Positions 56,691 to 60,000 of a stretch of 60,000 bases of DNA are shown here, piece after piece. Source of the stretch: Polytrichum commune. Taxonomy: Eukaryota; Streptophyta; Polytrichopsida; Polytrichales; Polytrichaceae. Position numbers and translations under genes: made by a program. Where the stretch lies: NCBI GenBank assembly GCA_950295325.1, contig OX485807.1, forward strand, positions 36,116,440-36,176,439. The letters are read 5' to 3'. The stretch's first letter is position 1; each line of letters opens with the position of its first letter. The notes beneath the pieces were generated by a model. That model saw only the letters and a list, made by a program, of their open reading frames with translations, did not search any database and had not been told where the DNA came from.

Positions 56691-59622
56691 GTTGTCATGC
56701 AGATTGAACAAAAGAAACGAAACAACCACACTATGGTGGTCTACTAAAATGTGGAGGGTTGTGGCCATGAGCTGTTAGACTTCCATGCGTCCACTAAACA
56801 CTTGAAATAGTAATAACTGATTATCACATATGAACATTACACACTTGAAATAGCATTGGTTGGTTGGCGACCGGCCAAACTCACCCTAAGGGTGTTGTCC
56901 AGTTTGATACATGAAAATAATTGTTTTTTGAAAGAATCTTGCCACGTGCCGTATCAACATTAGTCAAGATCATGCTAATCCAACATGGAAATTTAGCTTT
57001 CGGCACTCAAGTGTTGAACTAGACATCACTCTGCGGTGTTGTACACAAATTTCAAGGCGACAACATTATTCTTCCATCACCAGGCATTAGATGGTTTCTG
57101 GTTGACCTGGAGACTTGGAAATTCAGCTTGATTGTATAAAAACCATCATTGCCTATGCTAAAGAACACCCTCCAATCAATATGCATGATTGGACTTGGAC
57201 TGAATCTGCTCTTGCCTTGCATTATTCACTGAAGAAGGCGAATTTTGACAAATATGGAATGGAGGCAATAATATATCAATCAAATCTGATGGTTTCGGTG
57301 CTAACAATTGCGATATTGTACACAAATAAGACCGAAAAAATTTCTTCATCAGGTTGACTTAGAGAACAGGATGATTTGATCACATAAAAAATCACTGCAT
57401 ATGGCAAGAACATCCACCTCGTGACAGGATTTGGACTGAATTTGCTCACACTTCGTTTACTCAAGAAGGCAAATCTTCCAAGAAGGTAACAATGATGTGA
57501 TCAAATCTCAAAGATTTTGCAAGCTTTCTGTGGCCTGACCTTGGTTAGTGCTTCTGGCAGCAACTTCGGGTTGATCCGAACGTGGAAAAATCACTGCAGC
57601 CACTTAGTCAGCCTCTAGCTCAGTTCTCCATGACATGAACAGAACAACACTACCAGGAAGTTTGCCTCCAAGAAAATATGAAAACTCTGAGATCCTGAGA
57701 CCAACTATGAATATGAACTCCTAATGTTTTGGATTGAAGTATCCTGGACTCTGAAGATTCTTGGGCTGCAGTAGAAGGCACAGCTTCAGTTCCTTTTCTA
57801 CTCGAAGAGCCGCTGTAGCCTGTACTATGGAGGCCTTTAAAATGCAGGAGAAGGGGGATTTTGTGGGCACAACTTTGGGATAGGCCACCTGCAGTCCTTG
57901 CTGCCTTGGTGGGTGTGTGGGTAAGTACCAAGAATCAAGGTGATTTTGGATCCATGGTTACCTGGGATGCAATAGGTGTAGGACCAAGTTGGAGAAATTG
58001 GTGGGTAAAGAGATCCATACATGTGCTTGTTACTCAGTGTAACTCTCTTAACCCTTAGTGAAGGCCTAAAACATCCCAAAATGTGGGTGTCAACTGCAAA
58101 TGGATATTTCTTTCTTCAAAACTAGGTATTTCAATGGCAATTTTGTTTTTTCTTACATGTATTGAGTATTGAAATCGTCTATCATCTTCAAAAGCTTGAT
58201 GATTGTATTTCATCAGTAGTTATCCTCTATGCCTCATGAAGTGTTTACATCTCATAAGACATGTCAAAATCTTTGTCACTTGAAAAACATATATTGTTGG
58301 CAAGTTCCCATTACTCTGGTTTTTATGGGGTTTAGTCGACCATTTTGAAGTTTCTCATCAAAAAAATGAGATTTGTTTTTATGATGAGATTTTGAAGTTA
58401 ATACTTCCTAGATTCGTCAATACGTACGATGAGAGGATCAAAAAAATCTTTCCAATTTTTAACCATATGGACATGTCATCCTTTGATGGTGCCCCAGAAC
58501 TTCTCTTTTGCAACAATTCTCAAAAGACCCTTAACGACATGTTTTTATAACATGTCTTAAGAATTTGCAATACCCCCTCCTCCTTTACACATTACATGTC
58601 ATGCATCCAACACTTGAGGCTCAAGAGAGAAAGAGAGCCTGTTGCGTGTGCATAGTACTCATAGACAAGTGACGAAGTGCCAGTCGATTTGATTCACCTG
58701 TTGAAATCTCTGCAAGGTTGGGTAGTTGTACTATGGTAACTCATAGAAAATATTTCCCAGCACCCGTCCACTCCAATAACTAGATTATGATCTTTACAGC
58801 TACTAATATGATCAAAACATAGCTATTTTTACTCTTTGACTTCTGTGACAATACTGTGCATAGTACTTGTAGACCTCTCGTTTCAAGTATCCACAAAACA
58901 TCCTACAACTTCCCGTTAGTGGAGGATAGTTGACTCCAGGAGACTCGAAAATGATCTAATAACAATTTGTAACAAAGCTAGCATTACAGCTGCTACTTGA
59001 AAGTGAAAGGTAAATGTGTATACAATGTACCAAACATGCATATTCACTGCCCGCCATTTTGATGATTCCAGTGCTTCATTGTAGTTCACTGATTTGTCAA
59101 GTAGAGATGAGATGGGGGACTAACACACTAATAATACCTAGTAAAGCAAATCATCCACCTCATTCCTTACATTTTGCTGCAAATGCGAAAGAGTCTAAAA
59201 TACCAATTCCATGAGTCCAAAGAGGAGTGTATAAATAGTAGTCCTTCTATGCTTGAGAAGGTGTTTTTTAAATGATCATTGGAATAGCGAGTGTCATACA
59301 AGTCTGTCTTTGTGTTTCTAAGGCAGTCTGTGTCTCAAAACCCTACTGTGCTTACATGTTGTGGTTCTTACAAATGGTCCTGTGGTTTCAAAACTGATAT
59401 CCCCAGACAGAACACCAAGTCGTTTTTGTGTACAAGTACTTTACACAGATTAGTAATGTTACACCAAACAGCATTCACTGTCAGTGATGTTCAGGTGACT
59501 GGGGGTCGTATTCTAGGCGCTAGGTCTAGTAATATAAGATCAATGCAGCTAGACTGCGTGGAGGGGTTGGCAAAAACCCCATACTATCTCATTGATTAGC
59601 TGTTAGTTGCCCTGTGCTAAAA
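56691..59622. other. gene-free stretch
   Basis: 57115-57357 encodes an unrecognised 80-residue frame (KTIIAYAKEHPPINMHDW), and a diverged copy of part of it lies about 258 bp downstream (57388-57480), suggesting a local duplication of non-coding or decayed DNA. 57650-58080 and 58100-59600 show no supported features. The last part probably holds the 3' UTR of HDR (minus strand). Confidence 0.5.
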
Positions 59623-59903
59623 TCACACCATCTGCATTACCTCCTCCCGTTTAAATTGAAACACACGCTTCAACACATCCTCCACTACCTGTTGAGAGAA
59701 CAATAAGTAATTAACTAATATTTCTTGATACAGATAAAAATTTCACCATTACCTACAATTCCAGGGTTTGAAATCATTTTTGCTGACAGTGATGGGAGAA
59801 GCAATAGAAGGTGTACCTTGTCAGGAGTGGAAGCACCAGAAGTGATACCAATGGTAACGGGGCCCTCGGGTAGCCAGTCTTCCTTCTCAACATACTCACC
59901 ATG
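59623..59903 (-). CDS. HDR: 4-hydroxy-3-methylbut-2-enyl diphosphate reductase (HDR/IspH), last two exons
   Basis: HDR is the last enzyme of the plastid MEP pathway; this iron-sulfur protein reduces HMBPP to isopentenyl and dimethylallyl diphosphate. On the minus strand, exon 59903-59817 encodes [19 protein letters not shown] and [10 protein letters not shown], the conserved C-terminal substrate-binding Ser/Thr-rich loop. A GT-AG intron (59816-59689) leads to exon 59688-59623, encoding [21 protein letters not shown] and the stop. Both borders are phase 0. Upstream exons, including the three cysteines of the cluster and the transit peptide, lie beyond position 60000. Confidence 0.92.
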
Positions 59904-60000
59904 CTGTGCCACAAGCATCCATAAGAACAACTCAGTGGCGAATAAGAGCACAAATGCCCAGACCAATAAAATGCTTAAAACTGCATAGGGTCATCAACTC

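Overview
This looks like nuclear DNA of a land plant. The coding genes have GT-AG introns. There is a plant-type phenylalanine ammonia-lyase (PAL), a fragment of the plastid MEP-pathway enzyme HDR/IspH, a U2 snRNA with a plant-like upstream element, a piece of 25S rDNA and TTTAGGG-type telomere motifs. The single-exon PAL and the mix of mobile genes lean towards a non-flowering plant (lycophyte or bryophyte), but that is a weak inference. I cannot name the species.

Left half (1-35.4 kb) is dominated by mobile or repeat-derived genes. In order: an 85-bp tandem array; a four-exon gene resembling a beta-class DNA amino-methyltransferase (about 1.4-2.9 kb, +); a 5'-truncated CACTA/En-Spm transposase gene (3.7-7.2 kb, +) whose introns and 3' flank are rich in AACG motifs; a minus-strand block (11.8-19.2 kb) with a large unrecognised multi-exon gene broken by one in-frame stop, an FCP1/NIF-like HAD domain and a small lysine/glutamate-rich gene; a decayed copy of a DUF7869-type transposase-like gene (24.5-28.5 kb, +) split by a 0.93-kb insertion; a degenerate 25S rRNA fragment (31.1-31.4 kb); and a second, apparently intact DUF7869-type gene (32.2-35.4 kb, +).

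The most striking signal is a class of 22-26 bp palindromes with arms of 10-12 bp and a 2-bp centre. At least four sequence-unrelated families share this geometry: ACCTTGAAGCC/GA, AAGAGGCCTCGG/AT, GTTTGGGTCG/NN and TTTCCTCTCG/GC. Each lies upstream of a mobile-type gene: MTase-like, CACTA, the minus-strand gene plus DUF7869 copy 1, and DUF7869 copy 2. I saw none beside the host genes. The GTTTGGGTCG family has about 43 copies in several arrays, some inside introns and two inside a coding exon, with a centre that varies freely (AT, CT, AG, GC, GA, GT, AC). One pair of copies forms an inverted repeat with 57-bp arms.

Right half (35.4-60 kb) is mostly AT-rich, gene-poor DNA with a few host genes: PAL (38.9-41.4 kb, +), U2 snRNA (about 46.0-46.2 kb, -), a seven-exon TrmH/SpoU RNA 2'-O-methyltransferase with a probable organelle-targeting N-terminus (50.4-54.2 kb, +), a small secreted cysteine-containing protein flanked by fragments of itself (55.9-56.3 kb, -), and the last two exons of HDR (59.6-59.9 kb, -), which continues beyond the window. 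PAL feeds phenylpropanoid metabolism and HDR finishes plastid isoprenoid precursor synthesis. I see no sign that these host genes act as a cluster.
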